Shown here in pieces: positions 13,087 to 20,682 of a stretch of DNA of 64,000 bases. Every line of letters begins with the position of its first letter. Position 1 is the stretch's first letter. Source of the DNA: VMGX01 sp041658885. Its GTDB lineage: Bacteria; Patescibacteriota; Minisyncoccia; Phycocordibacterales; 21-14-all-36-13. The position numbers were made by a program, and so were the translations under genes. The DNA lies in the NCBI GenBank assembly GCA_041658885.1, contig JBAZZJ010000001.1:124001-188000 (forward strand). Direction: 5' to 3'. The notes beneath the pieces were generated by a model. The model saw only the letters and a program-made list of their open reading frames with translations, was not told the origin of the DNA and searched no databases.

Positions 13087-13515
13087 ATGGATTTTTATAA
13101 AGAAAATAAAAAGTGGACTTTGATATTAACAATTATAATAGTTGGAATAATTTTTATTGCATCTTTTAGTAGTATTTTTGGTGAGAAAAAAAATAATGAA
13201 CAAACTCCAGTAATAAATTCAATAACGGCAATTCATTCTTTTAAAAGTGGTTTGCATGATTATATTGGTACGATTAAATTACCAACCCCGTGTTATACGT
13301 TAAGTGTTGACGCAATTGTAAGAGAATCTTTTCCAGAGGATGTAACAATTAGATTTACAATACAAGAAGACAAAAAAGAAAACCAAATTTGTACACAAGC
13401 TTTAACAGAAAAAAGTTTTAGGATTATTTTTCAAGCTAGCAACGAAGCAAAAGTTCATGCAGTTGTAAATGATATTCAAGTTCAGTTTAACACTGAAGAA
13501 AAAATAGAAAAATAA
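13087..13515 (+). CDS. single-pass membrane-anchored protein, 142 aa
   Basis: Unrecognised. One N-terminal membrane helix (about 11-30, LILTIIIVGIIFIASF) is followed by an extracytoplasmic domain of about 105 residues with beta-like pattern (VTIRFTIQED, FRIIFQASNE, KVHAVVNDIQVQF) and two Cys (CYTL, QICTQ) that could pair. A weak AAGGA site precedes ATG. The next gene is preceded by the N-terminus-donating element. Confidence 0.6.
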   Translation: MDFYKENKKWTLILTIIIVGIIFIASFSSIFGEKKNNEQTPVINSITAIHSFKSGLHDYIGTIKLPTPCYTLSVDAIVRESFPEDVTIRFTIQEDKKENQICTQALTEKSFRIIFQASNEAKVHAVVNDIQVQFNTEEKIEK

Positions 13516-13518
13516 GAC

Positions 13519-13646
13519 TTGTCCCGTTAGAAATAAAATACTAAATTTGTATACAAAATAATTAAAAATAAAAGTTATAATGTTAAAAAAGAATTATAAA
13601 TTAATCTATGGAAATGCCTTTGGCAATTCCAATTTCTAACTGGATG
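13519..13646 (+). repeat. N-terminus-donating element, copy 2 (ATP-cone gene)
   Basis: Left arm TCCCGTTAGAAAT at 13522-13534, right arm AATTTCTAACTGGATG at 13631-13646, one mismatch. An inner palindrome, GGAAATGCC/GGCAATTCC, overlaps the start of the donated peptide. TATAAA at 13595-13600 lies exactly 7 nt before ATG 13608, from which MEMPLAIPISNW reads into the native ATG 13644. Confidence 0.88.
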
Positions 13647-14495
13647 CAAGAAAAAATAACAATTAAAAAAGCGGATGGAAGTTTGGAATTTTTTGATCCA
13701 AACAAACTTTTAGATTCTCTTCAAAAATCAGGAGCAACAAAAGAAATGGCTGACGATGTCTTAAAGCAAATAGGAAGAGAAATTCAAGATGGGATGAGAA
13801 CGTCCTATATCTATCATAGGGCGTTTAAATTATTGAGAGTAAAATCTGAACCAGTTGCCTCGGTTTATTCTTTAAAAAGGGCACTGATGGAGTTGGGTCC
13901 GAGTGGTTTTCCTTTTGAAGCTCTTGTATCTGAAATTTTTGAAAAAAAAGGATATAAAACGCAATTAGATGTAATTATGGAGGGGCGTTGTGTTGAACAT
14001 GAAATAGATGTAATTGCTGAAAATGATAAAGAATTTTTAGTTTGTGAGGCAAAGTTTCACAATAATAGTGGAATAAAATCTGATTTAAAAGTTGCTCTTT
14101 ATGTAGATGCAAGATGTAAAGATTTATTAAAGGGAAATTTTGGAGGAAAAAAGAAAGAAAATCTCTCCGCACAATTTTGGATTATTACAAACACTAAATT
14201 TACAAAAAATGCCATTCTTTATGGAAAATGTGCTGGTTTAAATATGATTGGATGGGGATATCCTAAAAAGGGTAATTTACAGGATTTGATTGAAGAGGCT
14301 GAATTACATCCAATTACGGTTTTGATTAATCTTACAAATCAGGAAAAAAGGATGCTTTTTGATAAAAAGATAGTTTTGTGCAAGGATCTTGTAGAAAATA
14401 GAAAGTTACTTGTTGATATTGGGGTTAAAGAGCAAAGAACAGACAGAATAATAAATGAAGCAATACAGGTTTTAAAAACAAAAAGGACCAAGTAG
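13608..14495 (+). CDS. ATP-cone domain fused to an Mrr-like restriction-endonuclease domain
   Basis: The first 12 residues (MEMPLAIPISNW) come from a repeat element; the native protein begins at ATG 13644 (283 aa). Native residues 1 to about 88 form an ATP-cone (ITIKKADGSLEFFDPNKLLDS), a nucleotide-binding regulatory module. The following domain (PFEALVSEIFEKKGY, VEHEIDVIAE, EFLVCEAKFHN) has the D-x(n)-E-x-K arrangement of PD-(D/E)XK nucleases of the Mrr group. This pairing is known in other bacteria; the role is uncertain, possibly DNA defence or repair. No methyltransferase is adjacent. Confidence 0.8.
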   Translation: MEMPLAIPISNWMQEKITIKKADGSLEFFDPNKLLDSLQKSGATKEMADDVLKQIGREIQDGMRTSYIYHRAFKLLRVKSEPVASVYSLKRALMELGPSGFPFEALVSEIFEKKGYKTQLDVIMEGRCVEHEIDVIAENDKEFLVCEAKFHNNSGIKSDLKVALYVDARCKDLLKGNFGGKKKENLSAQFWIITNTKFTKNAILYGKCAGLNMIGWGYPKKGNLQDLIEEAELHPITVLINLTNQEKRMLFDKKIVLCKDLVENRKLLVDIGVKEQRTDRIINEAIQVLKTKRTK

Positions 14496-14547
14496 CTTTA
14501 TTTGAATAAATTTTAATTTGTTTATATAATATGGGCTTGTAATTTGT

Positions 14548-15153
14548 ATGAGTAAAAAAGACAGAATTAAAAATAATGAAGTTTTTAATATGGACGAAGC
14601 AAATTACGAATATTTGCGAAACGGAGATATTGATGGTTTAAAAAAAAATGAAATGAAAAAAATAATTATATACGCAGTGATCTTTTTTATTTTGGGATTT
14701 ACAGTGTCTACTATTTTTTTTGGTGGAGATAAAGGTACTTTAAATTCAAAAGACGAACAAAAAAGTGAAGAAATAGTAAATAATCAAGAACCTCAACAGA
14801 TAACTACCTCAGTTGGTGATTCTATAAGTGTAAAAAATCAACCATTCGGAAATATTGTTGTTATTTCAGAACTTGAGCTTAAAGAAACTGTTTGGGTTAC
14901 TATTTATGAAAGTTTAGAAGATGGTGAGCTAGGAAATATATTGGGAGCGGGAGTTTTTGATAAAGGTTCTTATAAAAATGCAAGCATTGAATTATTAAGG
15001 GGAACAGAGGGAGAGTCAAAATATTATGTAAAACTTTTGAAAGATGATGGTGATAGAACTTTTGACCACACAAAAGATTTACCAGTAAAAAATATAGCAA
15101 CGAAGAAAGATTTAATAACAACATTTAAAACTACTTCAGGAATGCCCAGATAA
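14548..15153 (+). CDS. membrane-anchored extracytoplasmic protein, 201 aa
   Basis: A cytoplasmic N-terminus of about 40 residues, one membrane helix at about 42-60 (IIIYAVIFFILGFTVSTIFF), a polar linker, and a beta-rich domain (IVVISELELKETVWVTIYES, YVKLLKDDGD). The C-terminal domain resembles DUF7282-type repeats seen in archaeal and CPR secreted proteins, by pattern only. TATAAT at 14525-14530 lies 17 nt before ATG. Function unknown. Confidence 0.65.
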   Translation: MSKKDRIKNNEVFNMDEANYEYLRNGDIDGLKKNEMKKIIIYAVIFFILGFTVSTIFFGGDKGTLNSKDEQKSEEIVNNQEPQQITTSVGDSISVKNQPFGNIVVISELELKETVWVTIYESLEDGELGNILGAGVFDKGSYKNASIELLRGTEGESKYYVKLLKDDGDRTFDHTKDLPVKNIATKKDLITTFKTTSGMPR

Positions 15154-15163
15154 TTTGTCTGGC

Positions 15164-15318
15164 GACAAATTCGCAGATTTACCCCATTAAACCCTGCAAA
15201 GCAGGAATTCGCTCAAAGCGAATTATTTAACAGGGCGAGCGCAGATTCACCCCGTAAAATATGATGCTTTAGCATCATAAAATCTAAAGGTTTTTATTCC
15301 ACAGGGTAAACGCAGATA
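15164..15318 (+). repeat. tandem CCCC palindromic elements flanked by CGCAGAT
   Basis: The first element has arms TACCCCATTAAA and TTTAACAGGGCGAG around CCTGCAAAGCAGG and TTCGCTCAAAGCGAA. The second runs from CACCCCGTAAAATATGATGC to TTCCACAGGGTAAA with inner TGATGCTTTAGCATCA. Junctions read GCAGATTT, GCGCAGATTC and ACGCAGATACGCGCAGATA. This fills the 290-nt gap after 15153. Confidence 0.8.
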
Positions 15319-15394
15319 CGCGCAGATATAAAAACAATAAAACGATAAAACAAAAACTATTTTCTAATTTAATTAAATAGTTGAATAGTTAAAA

Positions 15395-15433
15395 AATAAA
15401 AAGACCGGTACATTTTAATTATGTACCGGTATC
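15395..15433 (-). terminator. terminator of the 15443-15820 gene
   Basis: On the minus strand GATACCGGTACAT pairs with ATGTACCGGTC, then TTTTTATTTTTT. Confidence 0.85.
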
Positions 15434-15442
15434 AATTTAATT

Positions 15443-15820
15443 TCACTTAAATCTTATGGTTATGTCATTTAGACCATAATAAACACTATAATAAACAGTA
15501 TCATCTTTATACTTAAATTCTGTAAACTTAAGTTTTGGCGAGTTTTCTAATTTTGCACTTATTTCGATTTTACCTCTTATCGCATCATCTCTATGCAATT
15601 TATGTTCTGTCAGGGCACGAATCACTACTTTTAGTGCATTTCTCTTTTTCCACTCAAAATATACAAAAAGTGGTAGAAAAGAAACAAGAAATGATAATGA
15701 AAATACAAGTGCAACATAATTATTATAATCACTGTTTTGTACTTTTGGCCCTATGCTTGCAAGAAATACAATTGTTGCTAAGGCCAAAAAGTAAACAATT
15801 ATTGCAATATACCTTGTCAT
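15443..15820 (-). CDS. small two-helix membrane protein, 125 aa
   Basis: Unrecognised. Hydrophobic segments at about 4-24 and 34-53, then a soluble C-terminal part of about 70 residues with beta-like strands (KIEISAKLE, YSVYYGLNDITIRF). A GGAGG site about 5 nt before ATG on the minus strand and a terminator immediately downstream define a single-gene unit. Confidence 0.65.
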   Translation of the reverse strand: MTRYIAIIVYFLALATIVFLASIGPKVQNSDYNNYVALVFSLSFLVSFLPLFVYFEWKKRNALKVVIRALTEHKLHRDDAIRGKIEISAKLENSPKLKFTEFKYKDDTVYYSVYYGLNDITIRFK

Positions 15821-15932
15821 TTTTTCCTCCGTGGAAATTAGTTTGAAATTTATTTTTTACTCAAAAAACCACCTTTATTTTCTGAAAGATATTATATACC
15901 CAAATCATTTTTTTGTCAACTTTTTTTGTTTT

Positions 15933-15996
15933 GCTTGCCCCGTTAAATAATTTTGCTGTTAGCAAAATTCCTGCGTAGCAGGATTTAATAGGGTGA
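15933..15996 (-). repeat. CCCC palindromic element, inverse orientation
   Basis: CTTGCCCCGTTAAAT and ATTTAATAGGGTGAAT are the arms, with inner hairpins TTTTGCTGTTAGCAAAA and CCTGCGTAGCAGG. Its inverse matches the smc insertion module. Confidence 0.75.
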
Positions 15997-16068
15997 ATTT
16001 TACCTTTTTGCAGATTTGAGATATTAGATTTAAGATTTAAGATGAATTTATTATGTTATAATAAATTT

Positions 16069-16881
16069 ATGTCTGAATACTACAATTCATTAAGAACAAG
16101 AAATTTGTTTGATCCTGATTCAAAAGAATCATTCAAATTGAGCAGGTCAAAAATTGATTTATTTGTTGAGTGCCCGAGATGTTTTTATTTAGACAGACGA
16201 CTTGGAGTCGGGAGACCTCCAGGGTTTCCTTTTGCTTTAAATAGCGCTGTGGACGCACTTCTTAAAAAGGAATTTGATATCCACAGAGCAAATGAAACAA
16301 CTCATCCAATGATGAAAGCATATAAAATAGATGCGGTTCCTTTTCAAAACGAAAAAATAGATGAGTGGAGAAATAATTTTAAAGGAATTCAATTTTTGCA
16401 CAAGAAAACAAACTTTTTAATTTTTGGAGCAATTGATGATGTCTGGATAAATTCTAAAAAAGAACTTCACATTGTTGATTACAAATCTACAAGCAAGGAT
16501 GATGAAGTTAATTTAGATGCAGAATGGCAAGACGGATACAAAAGACAAATGGAAATATACAGATGGCTTTTTGTGAACAACGGATTTAAAGTTTCTGACA
16601 CGGGTTATTTTGTTTATGCAAATGGTAAAAAAGATAGAGAAGCTTTTGATGCAAAGTTAGAATTTGATGTAAAAATTATTCCTTATAAATCTGAAAATCT
16701 GGATTGGATTGAAAAAGCTCTTGTAGATATGAGAAAATGTTTGACTGACGATAGAGTCCCAAAAGAAGGAAAGAGATGTGATTATTGTCCTTATAGAGAT
16801 TCTGCATTAGGTGTTGTTGAAAGACATAAAAAATTTAAAACAAAAATAGATAAAAAATCTTCTGGTGGTTTATTGTTTTAA
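16069..16881 (+). CDS. PD-(D/E)XK nuclease of the RecB/Cas4 type
   Basis: 270 aa. The N-terminal VECPRCFYLD, the central FGAIDDVWIN and HIVDYKSTSKDDE (Asp...Asp-x-Lys active site), and the C-terminal CDYCPYRDSA follow the Cas4/AddB pattern, in which four cysteines hold a 4Fe-4S cluster around the nuclease fold. Likely acts in DNA repair; there is no CRISPR array or cas operon nearby. ATG 16069 is chosen over an upstream in-frame ATG because TATAAT at 16057-16062 ends 6 nt before it (leaderless). Confidence 0.85.
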   Translation: MSEYYNSLRTRNLFDPDSKESFKLSRSKIDLFVECPRCFYLDRRLGVGRPPGFPFALNSAVDALLKKEFDIHRANETTHPMMKAYKIDAVPFQNEKIDEWRNNFKGIQFLHKKTNFLIFGAIDDVWINSKKELHIVDYKSTSKDDEVNLDAEWQDGYKRQMEIYRWLFVNNGFKVSDTGYFVYANGKKDREAFDAKLEFDVKIIPYKSENLDWIEKALVDMRKCLTDDRVPKEGKRCDYCPYRDSALGVVERHKKFKTKIDKKSSGGLLF

Positions 16882-16922
16882 TTCAATTCAAGGATTACTC
16901 TTGTATTCTTGTATTTTCTAAT

Positions 16923-17573
16923 ATGAACTCGTATAAAGATCTAATAAATCATTTAAAAAACACAAGGGTTTTAAGAAATTCTGAAATAAAAAAAGCCTTT
17001 GAAAAAATTGATAGAGCTGATTTTGTGAGAGCGGAATGTAAAATGGAAGCGTATGAAGATTACCCACTGCCAATAGGATACTGGCAGACAATTTCTCAAC
17101 CAACGACGGTCGCGTTTATGTTAGAACTTCTGAATCCTCAAAAGGGCGATAAAATTTTGGATGTAGGTTCTGGTTCGGGCTGGACTACAGCTCTGCTTTC
17201 TGAAATTGTTGGTCCTGAAGGGAAAATTTTTGGGATAGATATCGTACCAGAACTTGTTAATTTTGGAAGAACAAATTTGGCTAAATATAATTTTGACAAT
17301 TGTCAAATAATAAACGTTAAAGGAGAAATTGGATTAAAAAAACATGCTCCATATAAGAGAATTCTTGTTTCGGCAAGTTTTGAAGAAGAAATTCCAAAAG
17401 AACTTTTGGAACAATTAGATATTGGTGGAATAATGATAGCATCCGTTCTAAATTCAATTTTTAGAATTAAAAAGTTATCAAATGGGAAATTAGAGAAAAA
17501 AGAATATCCTGGTTTTTCTTTTGTTCCGTTTATTAATCAAAAAAGTGATAAAACAAGAAAACAACCCCATTAG
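16923..17573 (+). CDS. pcm: protein-L-isoaspartate O-methyltransferase family
   Basis: SAM-dependent repair of isoaspartyl residues in damaged proteins. Hallmarks are RADFVRAE, the substrate loop ISQPTTVAFMLELL, and the SAM motif ILDVGSGSGWTTALLSEIVG, then IFGIDIVPELVNFGR. The C-terminal sequence ends FVPFI and a repeat-derived tail (QKSDKTRKQPH) runs into the palindromic repeat at 17564. The length of 216 aa is normal. Confidence 0.9.
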   Translation: MNSYKDLINHLKNTRVLRNSEIKKAFEKIDRADFVRAECKMEAYEDYPLPIGYWQTISQPTTVAFMLELLNPQKGDKILDVGSGSGWTTALLSEIVGPEGKIFGIDIVPELVNFGRTNLAKYNFDNCQIINVKGEIGLKKHAPYKRILVSASFEEEIPKELLEQLDIGGIMIASVLNSIFRIKKLSNGKLEKKEYPGFSFVPFINQKSDKTRKQPH

Positions 17574-17697
17574 AAATTCATGATGAGTAAAAAACTTTTT
17601 CAGAATATGAAAGCGAATCCGCCCGCCTGCGGTAGGCGGGCGGGGCAAGTAAAACAATAAAATTTACCCCGTAGCTTCGCAAAGCGAATGGTATGGG
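17564..17697 (+). repeat. CCCC palindromic elements between pcm and udg
   Basis: ACCCCATTAGAAATTC, CCGCCCGCCTGCGGTAGGCG and CGGGGCAAG are followed by a second unit, TACCCCGTAGCTTCGCAAAG to GTATGGGGCAAG. It supplies the last codons of pcm and an in-frame upstream GTG/ATG region for the next gene. Confidence 0.65.
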
Positions 17698-17723
17698 GCA
17701 AGAAAACTAAAAAAATAGAAACA

Positions 17724-18329
17724 ATGATAGAAAATAAAAACAAAACCGAATTGATGAAACAAATTCGCGACGAAGTTTTAAATTTAAAAGAATCTCCATT
17801 ATATAAATTTAGAACAGAAAACCACTATTTTCCTGTGATAGGAGAGGGGAGTCATAATGCAAAAATTATGTTTATAGGAGAGGCCCCTGGTTTAAACGAA
17901 GCAAAAACAGGTAGACCTTTTTGTGGTAGAGCGGGTGAAATTTTAAACGAACTTCTTTTAACTGCGGGAATAAAAAGAGAAGATGTGTATATTGGAAATA
18001 TTTTAAAAGATAGACCACAACAAAATAGAGACCCACTACCAAATGAAATTAAAATTTATGGCCCATTTTTAGATAGACAAATAAATATAATTCAACCCAA
18101 GGTTATTGCTACACTCGGTAGATATTCAATGGACTACATTATGAGAAAGTTTGGTCTTAAATCAGAACTTTTACCAATAGGTCAAATGCATGGTAAGGTA
18201 TTTGATACAAAAACTGAATATGGGAAAGTAAAGATAGCTGTTTTATATCATCCCGCAGTCGCTGTTTATAATAATAAAACAAAAGACACACTCAAAGAAG
18301 ATTTTATGATTTTAAAAAAATTTATATAA
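17724..18329 (+). CDS. family-4-like uracil-DNA glycosylase lacking Fe-S cysteines
   Basis: Removes uracil from DNA. Motif A is GEAPGLNEAKTGRPFCGRAG, with IGNILKDRP, NRDPLPNEI and the C-terminal motif YHPAV. In canonical family 4 four Cys ligate a 4Fe-4S cluster: a CxxC before RT near the N-terminus, KC-R-P, and a Cys before PFLDRQI. Here they are replaced (SPLYKFRT, KDRP, YGPFLDRQI), so the cluster is probably absent. ATG 17724 is preferred; an upstream in-frame start at 17688 lies in a repeat. 201 aa. Confidence 0.88.
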   Translation: MIENKNKTELMKQIRDEVLNLKESPLYKFRTENHYFPVIGEGSHNAKIMFIGEAPGLNEAKTGRPFCGRAGEILNELLLTAGIKREDVYIGNILKDRPQQNRDPLPNEIKIYGPFLDRQINIIQPKVIATLGRYSMDYIMRKFGLKSELLPIGQMHGKVFDTKTEYGKVKIAVLYHPAVAVYNNKTKDTLKEDFMILKKFI

Positions 18330-18340
18330 GAAATTGATAT

Positions 18341-18380
18341 TGGCCGCTCTATTTCTGCGATAGCAAAGATAAGGCGACCC
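18341..18380. repeat. imperfect palindrome upstream of the PaaX/Cas2-like gene
   Basis: GGCCGCTCTATTTCTGCGAT and AGCAAAGATAAGGCGACC form an imperfect hairpin. A nearly identical copy lies just after the gene at 18981-19020, and the core also resembles the perfect palindrome at 51979-52016. Confidence 0.75.
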
Positions 18381-18422
18381 TATTACAAAATGATAATATA
18401 TGTATAAATTTATAAAATTTAT

Positions 18423-18971
18423 ATGAAAATATATAACAAGGGAGAACTTGCTAAAAACATTTTAAAAGCTATCAGTGGAACCGCATTTGTTATTGGTTCT
18501 TTGGCATTACCACAATTACCTATTGTTTATAAAATGTTTGATGCAGAAAGCAAAAGAGAAAAAGAAAGAATTAGGCGTGCAATAGATAAACTACAAAACA
18601 AAAAATATGTAAGAAAATATAAAAAAGATGGAGATGATATTATAGAAATAACAGAAAATGGGAGAAAAGAGGTCTTGAAATACAAAATTGATGAAATAAA
18701 AATAAAAGAACAAAAAAGATGGGATGGTATATGGAGAATAATAATGTTTGATATTCCTGAAAAAAAGAAAACAGCTCGCGATGGGTTAACTCTAAAACTG
18801 ATAAGAATGGGTTGTGCTCCAATACAAAAATCGGTTTTTGTTAGTCCATATGAATGTGAAAAAGAAATCAAATTTATTGGAGAATACTTTGGTATTGCAA
18901 AACATATAATTTTTCTTGAAGCAAATAAAATTAATAATGAAGATTCTTTAAAAAATGAGTTTGAGTTGTAA
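18423..18971 (+). CDS. PaaX-like/Cas2-like protein with N-terminal winged helix
   Basis: 182 aa. The N-terminal half (LAKNILKAISG, ERIRRAIDKLQNKKYVRKYK, IIEITENGRKEVLKY) looks like a winged helix-turn-helix. The C-terminal half (RWDGIWRIIMFDIPEKKKTA, LTLKLIRMGCAPIQKSVFVS) has the beta-D-I-P pattern shared by PaaX C-terminal domains and Cas2 nucleases. Such proteins occur outside CRISPR loci in CPR genomes, and no cas1 or array is present here. TATAAA at 18411-18416 ends 6 nt before ATG. It is flanked on both sides by the same 40-bp palindrome. Confidence 0.72.
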   Translation: MKIYNKGELAKNILKAISGTAFVIGSLALPQLPIVYKMFDAESKREKERIRRAIDKLQNKKYVRKYKKDGDDIIEITENGRKEVLKYKIDEIKIKEQKRWDGIWRIIMFDIPEKKKTARDGLTLKLIRMGCAPIQKSVFVSPYECEKEIKFIGEYFGIAKHIIFLEANKINNEDSLKNEFEL

Positions 18972-18980
18972 AATTATTTA

Positions 18981-19020
18981 TAGTCGCTCTATCTCTGCTA
19001 TCGCAAAGATAAGGCGACTT
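18981..19020. repeat. imperfect palindrome downstream of the PaaX/Cas2-like gene
   Basis: AGTCGCTCTATCTCTGCTAT and CGCAAAGATAAGGCGACTT; pairs as a hairpin followed by TATTTTT, so it could also terminate transcription. Same sequence family as 18341-18380. Confidence 0.75.
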
Positions 19021-19062
19021 TATTTTTACAAAAATTTGATAAAAATATGTTAAAATGATGAC

Positions 19063-20331
19063 GTGAACAAACCAATAAAAAAAGTTTTAAAAAATGGAAT
19101 GAGAATTGTTGTTATCCCGATGAAAGAAAGCCCGACTGTGACTACGCTTGTTCTTGTTGAAGCAGGTTCTAAATATGAAACAAAAGAAATAAATGGAATT
19201 TCTCATTTTTTAGAACACATGGCTTTCAAAGGAACAAAGAAAAGGACATACAAAGATATATCTAGAGAATTAGACGCCTTGGGTTCGTTGAGCAATGCTT
19301 TTACATGGTATGAATATACTAGTTATTATGCGAAATCAAGAAATAAAAATTTTGATAAAATTACAGATGTAATATCTGATATTTATTTGAATTCTGAATT
19401 GCCAGAAAAAGAAATAGAGAAGGAAAAAGGTGTTATAAAAGCTGAAATAGATATGTATGAAGACATCCCAGACACCAAAGTTCACTTGCTTCTTGATGAA
19501 CTGATGTACGGAGATCAACCAGCAGGATGGAGTATTGCTGGAACAAAAAGTAATGTAGAAAAAATAAACAGGGATGATTTTATAAAATATAGAAATAAAA
19601 ATTATGTGGCAGAAAAAACAGTTGTAGTTATCGCGGGAGATATAAGTCCAAAATATGTATTTGATAAAATAGAAAAAGATTTTTCAAAAATAAACAACGG
19701 AAAAGGATCCAGAAAAAAGAAAACAATTGAAAATCAAAAAAAACCAAGGATTTTAATTAAAAACAAAAAGACAGAACAAACACATTTTGTTTTTGGTTTT
19801 AGATCTGTAAACAACAAAGATAAAAAACTCCCAGCAATCTATTTAATGTCTACAATTTTGGGAAAAGGCATGAGCTCTCGTTTTTTTGAAAAATTAAGAG
19901 ATGAAATGGGTGTGGCTTATTATGTTTCTTCATCAAATTATTCTCAAAGTGACATTGGTAACTTTAGAATATTTGCAGGAGTTAATTCAAAAAGATTAAA
20001 AGAAGTTTTGAAAGCAATTTTGGAAGAAATAAGAAAAATACAAATGATTGAAATTTCTGAGAAAGAATTAAAAAAAGCAAAGGAGTACATTATAGGTAAT
20101 ACTCAAATGAATTTAGAATCATCAGATTCAATTGCAGGGTGGTATGGAAGCAAAGAAATAATGCACCTTAAATTAGAAACACCAGAAGAAGAGGCAAATA
20201 AAATAAAGAGAGTGACTGCCAAAGACATAAAAAATGTAGCGAACGAGATATTTAAGAACAACAAAATGAATTTATCTATAATTGGGCCACATAAAAACGA
20301 TAAAAATTTGTTAAAATATTTAAAAATATAA
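19063..20331 (+). CDS. M16-family zinc metallopeptidase
   Basis: 422 aa, processing-peptidase-like. The inverted zinc motif HFLEH is at residues 48-52, and the third ligand Glu is expected near 128 (KAEID), about 76 residues later as in the family. The C-terminal half has the second M16 domain with GKGMSSRFFEKLRDEMGVAY. It cleaves peptides or targets misprocessed proteins, most likely in the cytoplasm, since no signal peptide is seen. The GTG start has TAAAAT at 19051-19056 ending 6 nt before it. A divergent paralogue lies at 38180-39361. Confidence 0.93.
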   Translation: MNKPIKKVLKNGMRIVVIPMKESPTVTTLVLVEAGSKYETKEINGISHFLEHMAFKGTKKRTYKDISRELDALGSLSNAFTWYEYTSYYAKSRNKNFDKITDVISDIYLNSELPEKEIEKEKGVIKAEIDMYEDIPDTKVHLLLDELMYGDQPAGWSIAGTKSNVEKINRDDFIKYRNKNYVAEKTVVVIAGDISPKYVFDKIEKDFSKINNGKGSRKKKTIENQKKPRILIKNKKTEQTHFVFGFRSVNNKDKKLPAIYLMSTILGKGMSSRFFEKLRDEMGVAYYVSSSNYSQSDIGNFRIFAGVNSKRLKEVLKAILEEIRKIQMIEISEKELKKAKEYIIGNTQMNLESSDSIAGWYGSKEIMHLKLETPEEEANKIKRVTAKDIKNVANEIFKNNKMNLSIIGPHKNDKNLLKYLKI

Positions 20332-20345
20332 AAAATATTTTGTGC

Positions 20346-20373
20346 TTGACAATATATTTTTGTTATGTATAAT
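20346..20373 (+). promoter_or_regulatory. strong promoter of the 20433 gene
   Basis: TTGACA at 20346-20351, 16-nt spacer, TATAAT at 20368-20373. A leader of about 50 nt with TAGGAGGA follows. Confidence 0.8.
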
Positions 20374-20432
20374 AAGAATTAGAGCTGTAAATTTGTTAAA
20401 CAAATCAAAATAATAAAAATTAGGAGGATTTA

Positions 20433-20633
20433 ATGACTCGTTCTAAAATTATAAGTGGAGTCAATAGGGGTATTTTAAATGCAGAACTGGATCGTTTTTT
20501 GGAGACCCTCAGAAAAGCAAATGAAAAAAAATTTGTATCAATTACACAATCTTCCACATACTCTGGGGTTGTTAATGGTCTTCATGAATCCACGTTGGAT
20601 ATAATTGTTGTTTTTGAAGACAATAGACAATAA
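20433..20633 (+). CDS. small hypothetical protein, 66 aa
   Basis: Unrecognised. A soluble basic-to-acidic peptide with a helical N-terminal part (LNAELDRFLETLRKANEKK) and a beta-like end (LDIIVVFED). A near-consensus promoter, a strong SD (AGGAGG 7 nt before ATG) and its own terminator suggest high expression. Another SD-led single-gene unit. Confidence 0.65.
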   Translation: MTRSKIISGVNRGILNAELDRFLETLRKANEKKFVSITQSSTYSGVVNGLHESTLDIIVVFEDNRQ

Positions 20634-20644
20634 TTTTTTATTTT

Positions 20645-20672
20645 AAGAGCTTCATTACGAAGCTCTTTTTTT
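20645..20672 (+). terminator. Rho-independent terminator
   Basis: AAGAGCTTC/GAAGCTCTT stem, ATTAC loop, long T-run. Confidence 0.9.
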
Positions 20673-20682
20673 ATGATAAAAT

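Noticed and set aside
18423..18971. A CRISPR-Cas locus around the Cas2-like gene
   Set aside because: No cas1 or regularly spaced direct repeats with unique spacers are present; the two flanking palindromes are a single pair separated by one gene.
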